Of a DNA stretch of 64,000 nt, positions 23,126 through 34,992 are shown in pieces. Origin of the DNA: Ahaetulla prasina. Taxonomy: Eukaryota; Chordata; Lepidosauria; Squamata; Colubridae. The notes beneath the pieces were generated by a model. That model was not told where the DNA came from, ran no database searches, and saw only the letters and a list, made by a program, of their open reading frames with translations. The stretch lies in the NCBI RefSeq assembly GCF_028640845.1, contig NC_080543.1, positions 92,555,825-92,619,824 of the forward strand. The letters run 5' to 3'. Numbering within the stretch: position 1 is the first letter of the stretch; each line of letters begins with the position of its first letter. The position numbers were made by a program, and so were the translations under genes.

Positions 23126-23630
23126 AAATACACTCCAAAGTGGTTAGTAGAAACCATTGATTCCTAAATGTAGGGAAGTAGAATTTCATATTACTTAATG
23201 TACGTTTCATTTCTAGCATATAGCTATTCATGATTTTGATAGTATTAAAATTCCAAATCCCAAGTTCCATTATTCTTTGTTGAAAACAATAGTGAAATAT
23301 TAACTACTACAGACAAAACAGAAGGACACAAAGCAACTAAACGCAGAAGTAGCAGGAAGAATCAGCTGCTGATTCTGCCTGCTACTTGTAGAATTTAATG
23401 AAAATCCATGGCCAGAAAGAATTGCTTGAATTATCCTCAACAGTACATGCAATTATAAGAATGATATTGCCTGTATCCTGTATAAATAAAAATAACTATT
23501 CCTTTTGTTTCCAACACCAACATTAACACAATTAATATAACTCACTGAGAAGAGCTGATAAAGAATGGAAATAAAATCTTTCCATTTTTCTATTGAGCCA
23601 CCATGGATTTCTTTTTTTAATGTGTCTGTG
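23126..23630. other. Non-genic stretch
   Basis: No feature recognised. Confidence 0.5.
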
Positions 23631-23741
23631 TAGGTAGGTAGGTAGGTAGGTAGGTAGGTAGGTAGGTAGGTAGGTAGGTAGGTAGGTAGGAAGGAAGGAA
23701 GGAAGGAAGGAAGGAAGGAAGGAAGGAAGGAAGGAAGGAAA
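23631..23741. repeat. Compound (TAGG)n-(AAGG)n microsatellite
   Basis: About 15 TAGG units (23631-23690) pass directly into about 12 AAGG units (23691-23741). The phase is preserved across the switch, consistent with one T-to-A change spreading through half of an array. Confidence 0.95.
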
Positions 23742-26700
23742 ACTGAAGCGTTATACACGTTTATTCCAAAGTAATCCACTGTATTAAATGGGGTGTATTC
23801 CCAGGCAAATGTGCATAGGATTGCTGCCATAGAAAGAGAAGACAGATGGGCTGCTATTACAACCCACCTGCTGTCATCACCCCATGGGAGTATGGTGGAA
23901 TAAAAATGGGGGGGGGAATAAGAAGTATGAATGTTTAAAAAATGAACAAAGTAAATTGCATAGAAGGGAGAAGTGCAATAAAGATTGTTCAGGAGCATAT
24001 AAATCAAAATTTCAAAAGCAATACACTCAAAAGGATGCTATTATATGCAATGGATGTTCAGAAGATGCTATGAGTTATGATTAGTCCCTGATAGTAGGAG
24101 GGAAGAAAAGTAGGTTGGAGAATGTGGGGTTTATTAAATACATTTTATTCAGACAGGATACATATTAAAAAAGTTACTGTTATTTCAACAAAATACCAAA
24201 CCTTAACAACTAATGAGGTGAAGTCCTCCATTTTTTTAACAACAGTGGAGGCATCAGAATAGCTATATAGTAAAGATATGATTGGGAATAATTGCATGGA
24301 CATTTTGTGCACTGAGTTTACATTTTTACTGGAATCTCTCTCCAGAACTTTGAAAGAGGTGCATAGCACATCTTTGTTCCAAGTACCCAATTAGTGACTT
24401 ACCCAATTACAGTCATCCAACCCTTGTTGTGCAAAAATAACATGAGCTGGGAAATGGTCTGCAATGTTTCAATGATGGCTGGGTAGTGCTACGAAAATGT
24501 TCTCAGTCACTAGTGGACAATAGCCTAAAATTAGGTCACTACACTAATCCTCATAACTAGGAAATATATCATAGAATACATTAAGGTTATACTTGAACCC
24601 TAATGCTGATGCTGTGTTTAGAAATGTATTAAAAACTATATACTCTACCCGAAATAGGAGCACAGACTGCTGTTAAATTAAGTAACTATATGGAATTATT
24701 AAGGACATTTTTAAATCGGTTTATAGTATTGTTAACAATTTTACAGCATGAAAAAAACCACATATGTGAAGTAATTTATTTTGAATTCCATATGGATGTG
24801 TTTTTGTCTTGTTCTATGGATGGAGCTAAGAATTTGGAAGCAAGAAGCTGCTTTCCATTAATAATGAATATTAAGACTATATATTGGCTTTTATATAGAA
24901 TTGCTATTGTGTGTCTAACCTCTTCAACCTTCCTCGTCACAGTTAGAAAACACTCGTCTAAGAAGAAATGGAGGCCCTTAGATTAGCTTAAAATATGTAC
25001 ACAACAAATGTTGCAAACTATACTTCTTAATTCCAGGTAGGAATAGTTACGATTAGAGCACCAGCCAATCAGTTATGCCTCCTGCAGGATTTTATATGCT
25101 GCTAAATATTTCCTTTTCTAAGAGAATGTTCAGTATTTATATCATGCTCAGTCTTTAATGATCTTCCTCCTAGCCTCTGCTTGTGGGATCTTTTTCAGTT
25201 TACAAAAGTATGATGTTGTATTTTATGTCATATTTCAATGGCAGGATTTTGTGTCTGCTTTTGTTGACTAACCAGCTGGGTATTAAAAAGAGTAAATTTT
25301 TCCACCTATTGTCTATAACAATAATTATGTTGAAGATGTGAACATGAAGGATTGGTGGATTTCAGTTTTTAGGAAGTTGTGTTCAGATTGTCTTACCCAA
25401 ATTATACCACTAATCAGAAAATGTGTAGTCTAGCAATGCTTCTAGAACTAACAGATCAACCAAGTAATGTGAAAGCATGGATTGCCTTTTTAAATATTCG
25501 GTGATAACTCTAGCAGGATAGTTTGGTCCATGACAGCCTGCTCCATAATCCATGCTGAAGTAAATTTTGGATTTACTTCAGGGTATTATGTGTGGGTGGC
25601 ACAAAGAAGATAAATTATGGACATAATCTATGTAACTTTCCTAGGAATAATAAATAGGGAAATGGCTTGCCATTGTCTTTTTAAAGACTGTATTCAGGTG
25701 TAGCCTATAATTATGGCATTCTTGGGAGGTTTTCCATTCAAATATTAAGTAGTTTTCAAGCACAGATTGCATTAGCCATGTACAATTATGTGCCAAGATT
25801 AAACCAAAATGATTGAACAACTGAACACTCTTTTTCCTATCCTTGCCTGCTTCTTAAATATAGAGCCATGATATTCTACAAAATTGGCTCACATCTTTCC
25901 CTTTAAAAATTCGACAATACATTACCAATAATATGCTGATTGTGCATGATATGTAAAATGATCCACTCTATTCTTCCATCAGAGATCTTCTCTGGGTGCC
26001 TTTTGGATAGAAATGTCATCATCAAAAAGTAAAATATCTTAAACCCACATCCACACTAAGGTCAAGTCCAATATTTATTGTCCTTATATCATGAGCCCTG
26101 ATAATCGTACATTTAAGACATTGATCTGTCTAAGATCAATCACTCCCAGTCCCACTTCAAATATTTTAAAAACTATTTTAAAGCTGAGAGGCCTTAACTA
26201 GTGAGGAAATGAGCATACAGGTGTAGATCAGTGCTTTGAAAACTTGCATACAAGAATTAAGTCATGCTTTCTTATAATTTCTTATAATCACTAGAAGAGA
26301 AGATAGAATCCTATCTTTTTCTCACTTCCCGCTCAAAGAAGCCACTTCAACTCAATGATTATTAAATGTGACAGAAGTATGCCTTGTAATGCTAACTACA
26401 GGATTAAAGCTTTATAGACCTTTTAAAACCAGCCAGACAGCTACAGTACTATAGTTTTCACCATGTTTTAAGGAAAAAGCAGGCTAGCTAGATCAAACTT
26501 AATGAAAATCTGGTTTTTTTTCTTTATTTTGGCATCAAATAGCCTTATTAAGAAAGATTGTCTTGGCTAGGATCAAGAAATCCTATAGATAGTTTTAATT
26601 GGATTGTTTTCTGAAAGAGACAGCAGCCTTTAACCTATGTGATATGATGAACGACTTTTGAATCAGCAGGAATAAATCAAAAACAAGTTTTTGATGTGGT

Positions 26701-27176
26701 CCAATGGGCTGCTACCCAAAAGAAAAGAATTCCAAAATTTCAGTTGGGAATATTAAATATTTCAAGGAATGAGTAAGATACATAGGATGATAAGGTATTA
26801 GAGACTGTGGGCTTTGCATATTATTGCTTTGTTTTTATACATGTATTTCAGTTTATGGAATCTCTTTTGAATAAAATGACTACAAACAACCAAGTTTAAA
26901 GAGCACTAAGGACTTTCCAAATATCTTCTATTATCTCAGTCTAGAAAAAATTGTATTAGTGTTATATGGTTTCTGCCATGAAACATAGAGCTAGTGGATT
27001 GTATCTAGCCTCCTTCTTATATTGTTCAACTGTCTCTTTGAAAAGGTGTACTATCTAGGTATTTAAATGTATATATCGTTACTATTTGTATTTCTAGAAC
27101 TTCTAAACATCCAACATAAATTTGCCCTGCAGTGAATGCACTAGCCCACATGACACAACAAGAAGTTACTCGATGA
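23742..27176. other. Non-genic stretch
   Basis: Unique AT-rich DNA of 3.4 kb. Open frames are short and featureless. No repeat family recognised with confidence. Confidence 0.5.
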
Positions 27177-27236
27177 GAGGAGGGGAGGGGAGGAGAGGAG
27201 AGGAGAGGAGAGGAGAGGAGAGGAGAGGAGAGGAGA
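27177..27236. repeat. (GGAGA)n microsatellite
   Basis: Pentameric GGAGA array, preceded by two or three GGGGA variants. Confidence 0.95.
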
Positions 27237-27712
27237 AACACAGTCTAGTGTACCATGGCTGGATTCTGGCACACTATTAGGACAGAAGAGGACAAACTTC
27301 CAGCGACCAGGTTGCCTATTATTTAAAGAAAAGAAGGAAATTATAGCTGTAGCTAACAGAATTATGATGCAAAGTAGGTGAAGCAATGTCACACATATGG
27401 GGCACAATGTAATATCTAGAACTTGATTTTGCCACCATACCATTTGCTATCATGTTTTCATCTGATTTCTCATTTGAGCTGTGATGTGAATTCAGGGAGA
27501 GTGCAGTAACAGGCAGTTGAAAAATTTCCCAAAAGCCAGAACCTTAAAATGAGGAGAGACCCAGAGGGTAGCAATAGAACAAGGTATGAAAGCATCAGTA
27601 AATACATTTTAGGATGGAAAGTTTGAAAATAAGGTAGTAAATGGAGGGAAGGAAATTATAAAAGTCCTCAGCAAGTTTAACATTTAAGGTTATAGAATGT
27701 AGCTGGAATTAC
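27237..27712. other. Non-genic stretch
   Basis: No feature recognised. Confidence 0.5.
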
Positions 27713-27800
27713 TGCAACTACATATGCAACTACATAGCAAAAACATACATATGCAACTACATAGTAAAAAACATACATATGCAACTACATAGCAAAAAAG
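27713..27800. repeat. About 31-bp minisatellite at the 5' edge of a CR1 copy
   Basis: TGCAACTACATAGCAAAAA followed by CATACATA repeats about three times. The last unit runs straight into CR1 coding sequence, where GCAACTACATAGCAAAAAAG is genuine LINE sequence (the same block is seen inverted near 33975-33995). The truncated edge of the LINE has therefore been tandemly multiplied. Confidence 0.75.
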
Positions 27801-28494
27801 GCTCTAAGAGTTGTAAACCTAATTTTGTGTAGCTTCTTTTCCAAAAACTCTACACTACTAACCAGAGTATAGAAAACATTTGCTAGACCTATTCTTGAAT
27901 ACAGCTCACCTGTCTGGAACCCATACCACATCTCTGACATTAATACAATTGAACAAGTCCAGAAATATTTTACAAGAAGAGTTCTCTGCTCCTCTGTAAA
28001 CAACAAAATACCTTATACCACCAGACTTGAAATCCTGGGATTAGAAAATTTAGAACTCCGCCAACTCCGACAAGACCTGTGTTTAACACACATAATCACA
28101 TATTGCAATGTCCTTCCTGTTAAAGACTACTTCAGCTTCAATCGCAATAATACAAGAGCAAACAATAGATTCAAACTTAATGTTAACCGCTTCAATCTTG
28201 ATTGCAGAAAATATGACTTTTGTAACAGAGTTGTTAACGCTTGGAACATACTACCTGACTCTGTAGTCTCTTCTCAAACTCCCAAAAGCTTTAACCAAAA
28301 ACTGTCTACCATTGACCTCACCCCATTCCTAAGAGGACTATAAGGGGCGTGCATAAGAGCACAAAAGTGCTTACCGTTCCTGTCCTATTGTTTCCTTTCA
28401 TTATATATACGCTTATATGTTGTATAGTTGTTTCAAGCTTATGCTTATATATACTGTTGTGACAAAATAAAATAATAATAATAATAATAATAAT
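27781..28494 (+). mobile_element. CR1-clade (L3-like) LINE 3' fragment
   Basis: The 5'-truncated copy carries the C-terminal quarter of ORF2, a 3' UTR and an (AAT)n tail. The UTR words CTATAAGGGGCGTGCATAAG and CTGTTGTGACAAAATAAAAT match the inverted copies at 33277-34985 and 46425-47880. Three copies of one family are therefore present in this window. Confidence 0.9.
27795..28343 (+). pseudogene. CR1-type ORF2 C-terminal fragment
   Basis: One open frame encodes about 180 residues. Landmarks are KKALRVVNLILCSFFS, then TFARPILEYSSPVWNPYHIS, DINTIEQVQKYFTRRVL, then YTTRLEILGLENLELRQLRQ and the C-terminus STIDLTPFLRGL before the stop. The pattern RPILEY..PVW..I..IE.VQ is diagnostic of the region after the reverse-transcriptase thumb in CR1-like LINEs. 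Only the C-terminus is present, without catalytic residues. The open frame suggests a moderately young copy. Confidence 0.85.
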
Positions 28495-28521
28495 AACAAC
28501 AACAACAACAACAACAACAAC
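28465..28521. repeat. (AAT)n-(AAC)n tail microsatellite
   Basis: This is the LINE's 3' tail: AAT units pass into AAC units at 28494. Confidence 0.9.
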
Positions 28522-29194
28522 AAGAATAAGCATGTTTACTTCTTTTTGAAACTACAGTGCTATTGGAAAAATCCAAGCTGGGCCCCAGTAGATAAACACC
28601 AAGATACTCGGCCATTTGCTTTTCTTCTAGCTAAGAGTGAGGATTGCCTTGTTCATCAAAACAAAAATCCCCATCCACCCCACCCCCACCCTCAAAAAAG
28701 TGAAAGGAAATAAATTGCCAACCTGGCAACTGATCACTATGATGACATACTCCCCATTCTGATGATTTTGTATTTGGACTATTTTCTGCTCCTTGCCATA
28801 GCAGGATATCAGAAATTGAAAGGCCGGATAAATCTACTTCAGTTTTCCTGCAGGTCACTCTGTGCTAGGTGACATTGTAAACTTTCCTGCTCCTTGAATT
28901 ATGGAGTTACAAAGTTTAGGTATGCAACAGAGATACTGGAACAGAATGAAGGTCAGTTCCCTGTGATAGCATTAACTGATCAGTAGAGGGCTCTGTTCAA
29001 TATCATGTTCTAGCTGCCATGGAAGCACCCTTGATTTTGTTTGTTTGTTAGGAAAGGTGAATATTTCGGTGAAAAAATTCACAAACCCAGATCTTCTTGG
29101 AGATATCTACATTTGTTTATGGCTGTTCATACCACACCCAATGTCAGAATAAGGATGGGGGCAGAAATGTGATCAAGTGATGTTTGATCCTACT
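28522..29194. other. Non-genic stretch
   Basis: No gene or repeat recognised apart from a short C-rich run near 28675-28692. Confidence 0.5.
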
Positions 29195-29382
29195 TGTAAT
29201 GTATTACTGTAAGTTTTGGCGGGAGTTTTAGGCGGGAAATATCTCGTTTCTGATTGGATGCAGCCTCAGGCTGAAGTGTATATAAGGAGAGGTTTTTCTC
29301 CAGAGTTTTGCTGGGTCACACTATATTAAAGAGCTGTTGTCACTAACCTGGTCTCCTGCCTCGTCAATACCCAAACTTAACA
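29195..29382 (+). repeat. 5' LTR of the gypsy element
   Basis: It starts near TGTAATGTATTACTG and ends ACTTAACA at 29382. It contains a TATA-like GTATATAAGG at 29279-29288 and two GGCGGGA words. The left boundary is inferred from the TG start because no second LTR exists for comparison. Confidence 0.65.
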
Positions 29383-29383
29383 T

Positions 29384-29400
29384 TGGCGACGAGGATGGGA
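29384..29400 (+). promoter_or_regulatory. Primer-binding region of the gypsy element
   Basis: TGGCGACGAGGATGGGA follows the LTR end immediately. TGGCGACGAGG is a common sequence just after the 5' LTR in vertebrate gypsy elements. I do not name the primer tRNA. Confidence 0.6.
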
Positions 29401-29458
29401 TATTGAGGCAGAGCACCAGAACAGAGCTGAACTCACTACGAGAATCAAACCCAGCAAG

Positions 29459-30230
29459 GTGACGGCGAATGCAGCGATGACCGGCTACACGCCACCCACT
29501 CCGTTTGACCCTGCCCAGGAGACATGGGGAATATATATGACCCGTTTCGAAAGTTTCCTGGAGGCAAACGAGCTACAGGGAGTCTCCGACAACCGCAAAC
29601 GGGCTTACTTCATAAGCCACTGTGGGTCAGCAGTCATCGCCGTCGCAGAAGCCCTAGCGGAGCCAACACCGCTACACTCCGTATCGTGGCAGACCCTTCA
29701 GACCCTCCTGAAGAATCACTACGCACCAGCCCGTCCAAATACGCTCGACGGTACGAGTTTGGGGAGCGAGGCAACAAGAAGGCGAGTCTATCAGCGACTA
29801 CATGGCAGCCCTGAGACAAGCCTCCAAGCATTGCGAGTACCGCGATCTGGACGAAGAGCTGCTGGAACAACTTATACGGGGGGTCAGAGACATCCGTTTG
29901 AGGAGACGGTTGCTAGCCAAGAGCAACCTGACATTGGCAAACGCTCTGGACGAAGCCAGAGCCCATGAGATGTCCAACCATGCAGCAGACACCTTACAAA
30001 AGCGACTCACGCCGATGGCGGGCGCAAAGCCGAGCACAGTCCACCACGAAGAAACCTATCGTGAGTCAACCAGCGAAGAGGAGGAAGAAGTCCACTACAC
30101 GGAAAATCGACAAGGAAGACCCGGAGGAATGCGGAAGTTGCGGGCGACATCAGCGCCAAAGATGTAAGTTCAGGGGCGCCATTTGCGGCGGTGTGAAAGG
30201 AAGGGCACCTGGCTCAAGTCTGCCGGGCAC
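29459..30230 (+). pseudogene. Gypsy gag remnant (capsid-like and zinc-knuckle region)
   Basis: The start at 29468-29480 gives a Pro-rich N-terminus followed by a capsid-like segment with WGIYMTRFESFLEANEL and KRAYFISHCGS, a pattern typical of gypsy and PEG10/RTL-related gag proteins. Around 29760-29800 the frame shifts: the continuation is in another frame with LRQASKHCEYRDLDEELLEQ and LIRGVRDIRLRRRLL. A CCHC-like zinc-knuckle region (ECGSCG, then CRRCERKG) lies near 30130-30215 and is itself split by another shift. Gag function is lost. Confidence 0.8.
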
Positions 30231-30286
30231 CCCAACCTTCCCGCCGAAAATTCAAATCGGCGAATCAGAGCGGCTCTGAGTCAGAG

Positions 30287-30679
30287 ATGCAAACCCCACA
30301 TTCCCGCCGAAAATTCAAACCCGCCAATCAGAGCGCGAGATCGGCGAGGCGACCCGCGATTGGCCAGGAAAGAAAGAGCGCGAAGTCAAACCGAATGACT
30401 GTTACCATAGACCACGCAGCTACCCGCATCGAAGAAAAGATCTTCACAAACCCGACAATTGAAGGCGTACCGTGCCGACTGGAAGTAGACACAGGATCAG
30501 CTATCACAATCATGTCCTGGGACACTTTTGTGAAAGCCTTGCCGCACATCGCAAAGCGCAAGCTACAGAAACAACGGCTCCGGGTGCAGGATTACCAGGG
30601 CAACCGCATCCCTGTTCGAGGACAACGACCGTCGAGGTCAAGTACGGGACATACGAAAAGACCCTGCCCATCACGTTAG
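30287..30679 (+). pseudogene. Gypsy aspartic protease remnant
   Basis: The frame contains the aspartic-protease signature LEVDTGSAITIM, with the catalytic DTGS at 30488-30499. The C-terminal half leaves the frame after QGNRIPVRG. The expected later segment ([15 protein letters not shown]) is read in a different frame at about 30665-30725, so a frameshift lies near 30610-30640. The active-site loop is intact but the enzyme is not. Confidence 0.8.
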
Positions 30680-30789
30680 TCGAGGGAACCTTGCCAAGCT
30701 TGCTGGGGCTAGACTGGTTCAGGCGTTGGGAATGGGGTGACTGGCGTCCACGGAGCGGATGCAACCTGCAAAACGCCCTACTGGAGGAA

Positions 30790-31352
30790 TTCGCAGACGA
30801 TTCGAGGACCGTTTAGGCAAGTACAAGGGACCCCTATCTCCTTCAATTTAGACCCCCAAATAGCTCCCATTAGGTTAAAGGCAAGGAGGGTTCCTTTTGC
30901 ACTCAAACCTAAAATCGACAAAGAGTTAGATAAATTAGTCAGCCAGGGGATACTAGTGCCAGTTGACCATGCCAAATGGGAGACGCCAATCGTCACCCCT
31001 ATAAAACCAGACGGGTCCATAAGGATTTGCGCTGATTACAAGGCTACCTTGAACAAAGCATTGCAAAAGCGCCTACCCAGTTCCAGTAGTGCAACACTTA
31101 TTGCACTCACTAGGGCACGGACAAGTTTTCGCCAAATTAGACTTGGCACAAGCGTACCAACAGCTACCCGTAGATGCTAGCACAGCTGAGGCCCAGACCA
31201 TTGTAACGCACCGGGGTGCCTTTAAGTGCACCCGGTTACAGTTCGGGGTGAGTGTGGCCCCGGGGCTATTCCAAAATTTGATGGAGCGGCTCCTACAAGG
31301 GTTACCGAGTCGTGCCTATTTCGATGATGTGTTGGTATCAGGGAAGATTTAA
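30790..31352 (+). pseudogene. Gypsy reverse transcriptase remnant
   Basis: Landmarks in order are [40 protein letters not shown] and [15 protein letters not shown], then after a frameshift near 31080-31095 [16 protein letters not shown] (first catalytic Asp), LQFGVSVAPGLFQNLME and the catalytic box YFDD at 31317-31328. All three catalytic aspartates survive. The domain is split over two frames and ends in a stop just after VSGKI. Confidence 0.85.
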
Positions 31353-31690
31353 GAGAACTGGGGAAGCGATTAAGGAAAGTTTTGGCCATTTTAGGTCGGC
31401 AGGATTAAAAGTCAAAGCAAGCAAGTGTCAGATAGGGGTCGAATCTGTTGAATTTTGGGCTATAGAATAGACAAAAGGATTCACCCACTGAGAGCAAAGT
31501 CAAAGGCGATAAAGAGAGCCCCAGCACCCAAAAACAAGACAGAACTCCAGGCTTTCCTGGGTCTGGTAAACTTTACGCCGTGTTTTTAAAAGACAAGGCA
31601 ACCGTTGCTGAACCGCTGCATAAATTGCTTGGAAAAACACTGTTTGGTCGTGGGGAAGTCAGAGAATAGGGCATTTGAGGCAGTAAAAGT

Positions 31691-32100
31691 TTGCTATCAA
31701 GCGATAGCCTGTTAATACAATACAACAACAGACTGCCGTTAGTATTGGTTTGTGATGCGTCCCCCTATGGAGTAGGAGCTGTACTTAGCCACAGACTCCC
31801 AAATGGCACTGAAGCCCCTATAGCGTTCTATTCACGAACGATGTCCCCGGCTGAAAGGAATTACAGCCAGCTAGATAGGGAGGCTCTCAATAGTGTCAGG
31901 GTGAAAAATTTCACGAATACGTTTTGGCGTGATTTGAAATTGTCACTGATCACAGACCGCTATTGGGGTTACTGGCTGGCGACCGCCCAACGCCAGTAGC
32001 ACTCTCACCTAGACTGACCAGATGGACTATTTTTGACCGCATACTCCTACAAGCTGCAGCATCGGCCTGGAAAGGAGCTGGGGCATGCGGACGCATTGAG
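31691..32100 (+). pseudogene. Gypsy RNase H remnant
   Basis: LVCDASPYGVGAVLSHRLPN gives the first catalytic Asp (codon 31754-31756) and DREAL the Glu. The third motif (TDHRPLLGLL) is readable only after a frame change near 31950. Between the RT and RNase H (31353-31690) the tether contains further stops and a shortened AFLGLVNF-like block. The homology ends here, so integrase is absent. Confidence 0.8.
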
Positions 32101-32110
32101 CAGATGGTGA

Positions 32111-33276
32111 CTTGCAATTTTCTCAAAACGACCATCCTAACTAGTTTATGCATTTTTAAAAAAATATTGTAAAGGAGCATTGTAGAGAAATAATACATTT
32201 TTCCTCTCTTTTCAAATCAATTTGCAAAATAAGTGATAAAAATAAACTGCTGTAAGACTTCACCCTCAACTTTAAAACAATTTGACGAGTTGTAATGAAG
32301 TTAAGAGAACCATTTCTGCTTAAACTATAAGAAAGCATGTACTACTATTCACTTTTTGTCATGAGTAGCATGGGAACTTTCTGCTCACCCTGACAGTCAG
32401 AAATGTCCTACAATAAGCACAGAAGGAAATTGTGAGTATCAATTCCGCCCCACCCAAAATAATTTCTATATTGCAAAATATTCTATAAAAATGAATTAAA
32501 TAACACCAGTACAGGGACAAGAGGATAACTGAGAATTAAATTCAGTGATACCAATCCTCAAGAGAAAGGAAAGATTCATAAACTGGGCACAACCACCTAT
32601 TTAAGAAGATTTTTCTTCTCAAAGCTGCTGAAGGAACTTTCTCACTTCTATTTTCTTTATCTTTCACTAAATCTTAGACATGTTGCTGTATAGAAGTAGA
32701 ATCCAAATAATGATAGAATGCACTTCTAACTTTTGTAATGCCAAGCTTAAAGCTAAAACAATCTACAACCTCATGATAACTACATTGAAGACTGGTTACT
32801 TTGTAAAATATGCCTTATAGTAGAGGAACTCTGAGCTCTTGAGGCTGAAATTTTGCTTATTAGTCATTGAAGTTTTATTGAATGACCAGACTCCAATTTA
32901 ACAGCAATTTTTATTAAAGTTGTTAAGCAAAACATGTGGTCATAAACCTGAATCCACCTTTTCCAATAAATGTCACAAAACCTAATCATGTGACTGTTGG
33001 ACATTGCAACTAGTTATAAATGGAAAGTGGTTACCATGTGCCCAAAATATGATCACATGACCATAGCTCCATTACACATTTAGCAGCAAACCTTCATATA
33101 ACTGTGAGGGGGAGAAGGTTCTAGTTACAGCTATGAACATTAAAAACTTATTTTGAAATTTTCTGGTTTATAAAAAGTAAGTCATGCCATATTAGTTTGT
33201 TTAAAAAAGGGAGGGGGAACCAATAACCTGGAAGAATAAGGAAATACTGTGGATGTAATAAATCTTAAGGAGAACA
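32111..33276. other. Non-genic stretch
   Basis: No gene supported. 32895-33140 contains scattered blocks of the palindromic family seen at 2231 and 9902 and is listed separately. Confidence 0.5.
32895..33140. mobile_element. Very decayed copy of the palindromic DNA element
   Basis: Blocks such as GTTGTTAAGCAAAAC, CATGTGACTGTTGGACATTG and ATGATCACATGACCATAGC recall the interior of 2231-2685. The terminal repeats are not preserved. Confidence 0.4.
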
Positions 33277-34985
33277 TTTTATTTATTTATTTTATTTATT
33301 TATTTATTTTGTCACAACATCATACAAAAAGATTATATAGTATATACACATACAAACATATATAGGAAGAAGAAAAGAAAAACAATAGGACAGGAACGGT
33401 AGGCACGTTTGTGCGCTTATGCACGCCCCTTATGGTCCTCTTAGGAATGGGGTGAGGTCGATAGTAGAAAGTTTTTGGTTAAAGCTTTTAGGATTATGGG
33501 AAGAGACCACAGAGTCAGGTAAAGTATTCCAAGCACTGATGATTCTGTTGCAGAAGTCATATTTTCTGCAATCTAGATTAAAGCGGTTTACATTAAGTTT
33601 AAATCTATTGGTTGCCCTTGTATTATTGCAATTAAAGCTGAAGTAGTCTTTGACAGGAAGGACATTACAATAGATGATTCTGTGAGTTAAACTTAGGTCT
33701 TGTCGAAGGTGACGGAGTTCCAAGTTTTCTAAGCCTAGGATTTCAAGTCTGGTGGGATAAGGTATTTTGTTGTTTTCAGAGGAATGGAGAACTCTTCTTG
33801 TAAAATATTTCTGGACACGTTCAATTGTATTGATGTCAGAGATGTGGTGAGGGTTCCAAACAGGTGAGCTGTATTCTAGAATTGGTCTAGCAAATGTTTT
33901 ATATGCTCTGGTTAGTAGTGTGGTGTTTTGGAAAAGAAGCTACATAAAATTAGGTTTACAACTCTTAGAGCTTTTTTGCTATGTAGTTGCAGTGGGCTTT
34001 GGCACTTAGATCATTTGACATGAAAACTCCAAGGTCTTTAACGGGATGGGGTCGTCTGTAAGGTAATGTCCATCTAGTATGTACTTAGTTTTAGGGTTCT
34101 TTTTCCTATATGTAAGACTGAGCATTTGCTGGTTGAAATTTGGAGCTGCCAATTTTTAGACCAAGCGGTTAGATGGTCAAGGTCGTTTTGAATGATAGAA
34201 GTGTTGTCTGTGGTGTTAAATAGTTTGACATCGTCAGCAAAGAGAACACAATTACTTGTGATATGGTCACAAAGATCATTAATGTATAGAATAAAGAGTG
34301 TTGGTCCAAGGACGCTGCCTTGAGGAACGCCACTCTTGACAGGAACAGGATTTGATAAAGCATTGCCAATTTTGACCACTTGTTGTCTGTTAGACAGAAA
34401 AGCAGATATCCATTTGTGGAGGGGTCCTGAGATGCCATAGGATGTTAGTTTAAGGAGAAGTTTATCGTGTACTACTGAGTCAAAAGCTTTGCAGAAGTCT
34501 ATGTAGATTGCATCTATTGATTTGCCTTGATCTAGATTTGAAGTCCATATGTTTTTGCAGTGGAGAAGTTGTAAGTTACATGATAACTTTTTCCTGAAAC
34601 CAAATTGTTTGTTGGAGAGTAGGTTGTTAGTTTCTAAGTGTGAGGTAATGGATTGATTGATGATAGATTCCATGACTTTGCAGGTGACGCAGCAAAGGGA
34701 GATCGGTCTGTAGTTTTCGACTAAGCTGGGGTCTCCTTTTTTGAAGATGGGGATGACTGTGGCTAGTGACCAAAGTTTGGGAAGAGAACTGGTAGTGAAA
34801 GCTTTATCAAAGATAATACTTAGGGGTTCAGCTATATTAATGGAAAGTTTTTTTAAGAAATATGCACATAGTCCATCTGGTCCAATAGAAAGCGATGGTT
34901 TTAAGTTGTGAAGAGCTTTACCAACGTTGTCTTCTGTGAAATCTATTTTATAATGCCTATCATCATTCCTTGACAAAATGATAAA
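33277..34985 (-). mobile_element. CR1-clade (L3-like) LINE, 5'-truncated, about 1.7 kb
   Basis: On the minus strand it carries the reverse transcriptase and C-terminus of ORF2, a 3' UTR (CCATAAGGGGCGTGCATAAG, GTTGTGACAAAATAAATAA) and an (AAAT)n tail at 33277-33310. It belongs to the same family as 27781-28494 and 46425-47880. Its 5' edge (about 34985) lies within 10 bp of the MITE at 34993. Confidence 0.9.
33430..34985 (-). pseudogene. CR1-type ORF2 fragment with reverse-transcriptase domain
   Basis: The main frame (34074 to about 34985) encodes the RT palm. Landmarks in order are LKPSLSIGPDGLCAYFLKKL, VIPIFKKGD..VENYRPISL, IYIDFCKAFDSVVHDKL (first Asp), GVPQGSVLGPTLFILYIND and the catalytic FADD at 34230-34241. 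A stop at 34074 ends this frame. The C-terminal part resumes in a different frame, with LELRHLRQDLSLTHRIIYCN and LSTIDLTPFLRGP to 33430. The endonuclease is missing. It is the most complete CR1 palm in the window but is non-functional. Confidence 0.88.
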
Positions 34986-34992
34986 ATAATCT

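Larger units (their letters stand above)
29195..32110 (+). mobile_element. Ty3/gypsy LTR retrotransposon remnant
   Basis: The order is 5' LTR, primer-binding region, gag, protease, reverse transcriptase and RNase H, all on the plus strand. The homology stops just after RNase H, where the PGKEL..HAD-like end of the domain is seen near 32060-32095. There is no integrase and no 3' LTR in the window, so the element is 3'-truncated. At least six frame changes or stops break gag-pol. It cannot move by itself. Confidence 0.9.
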
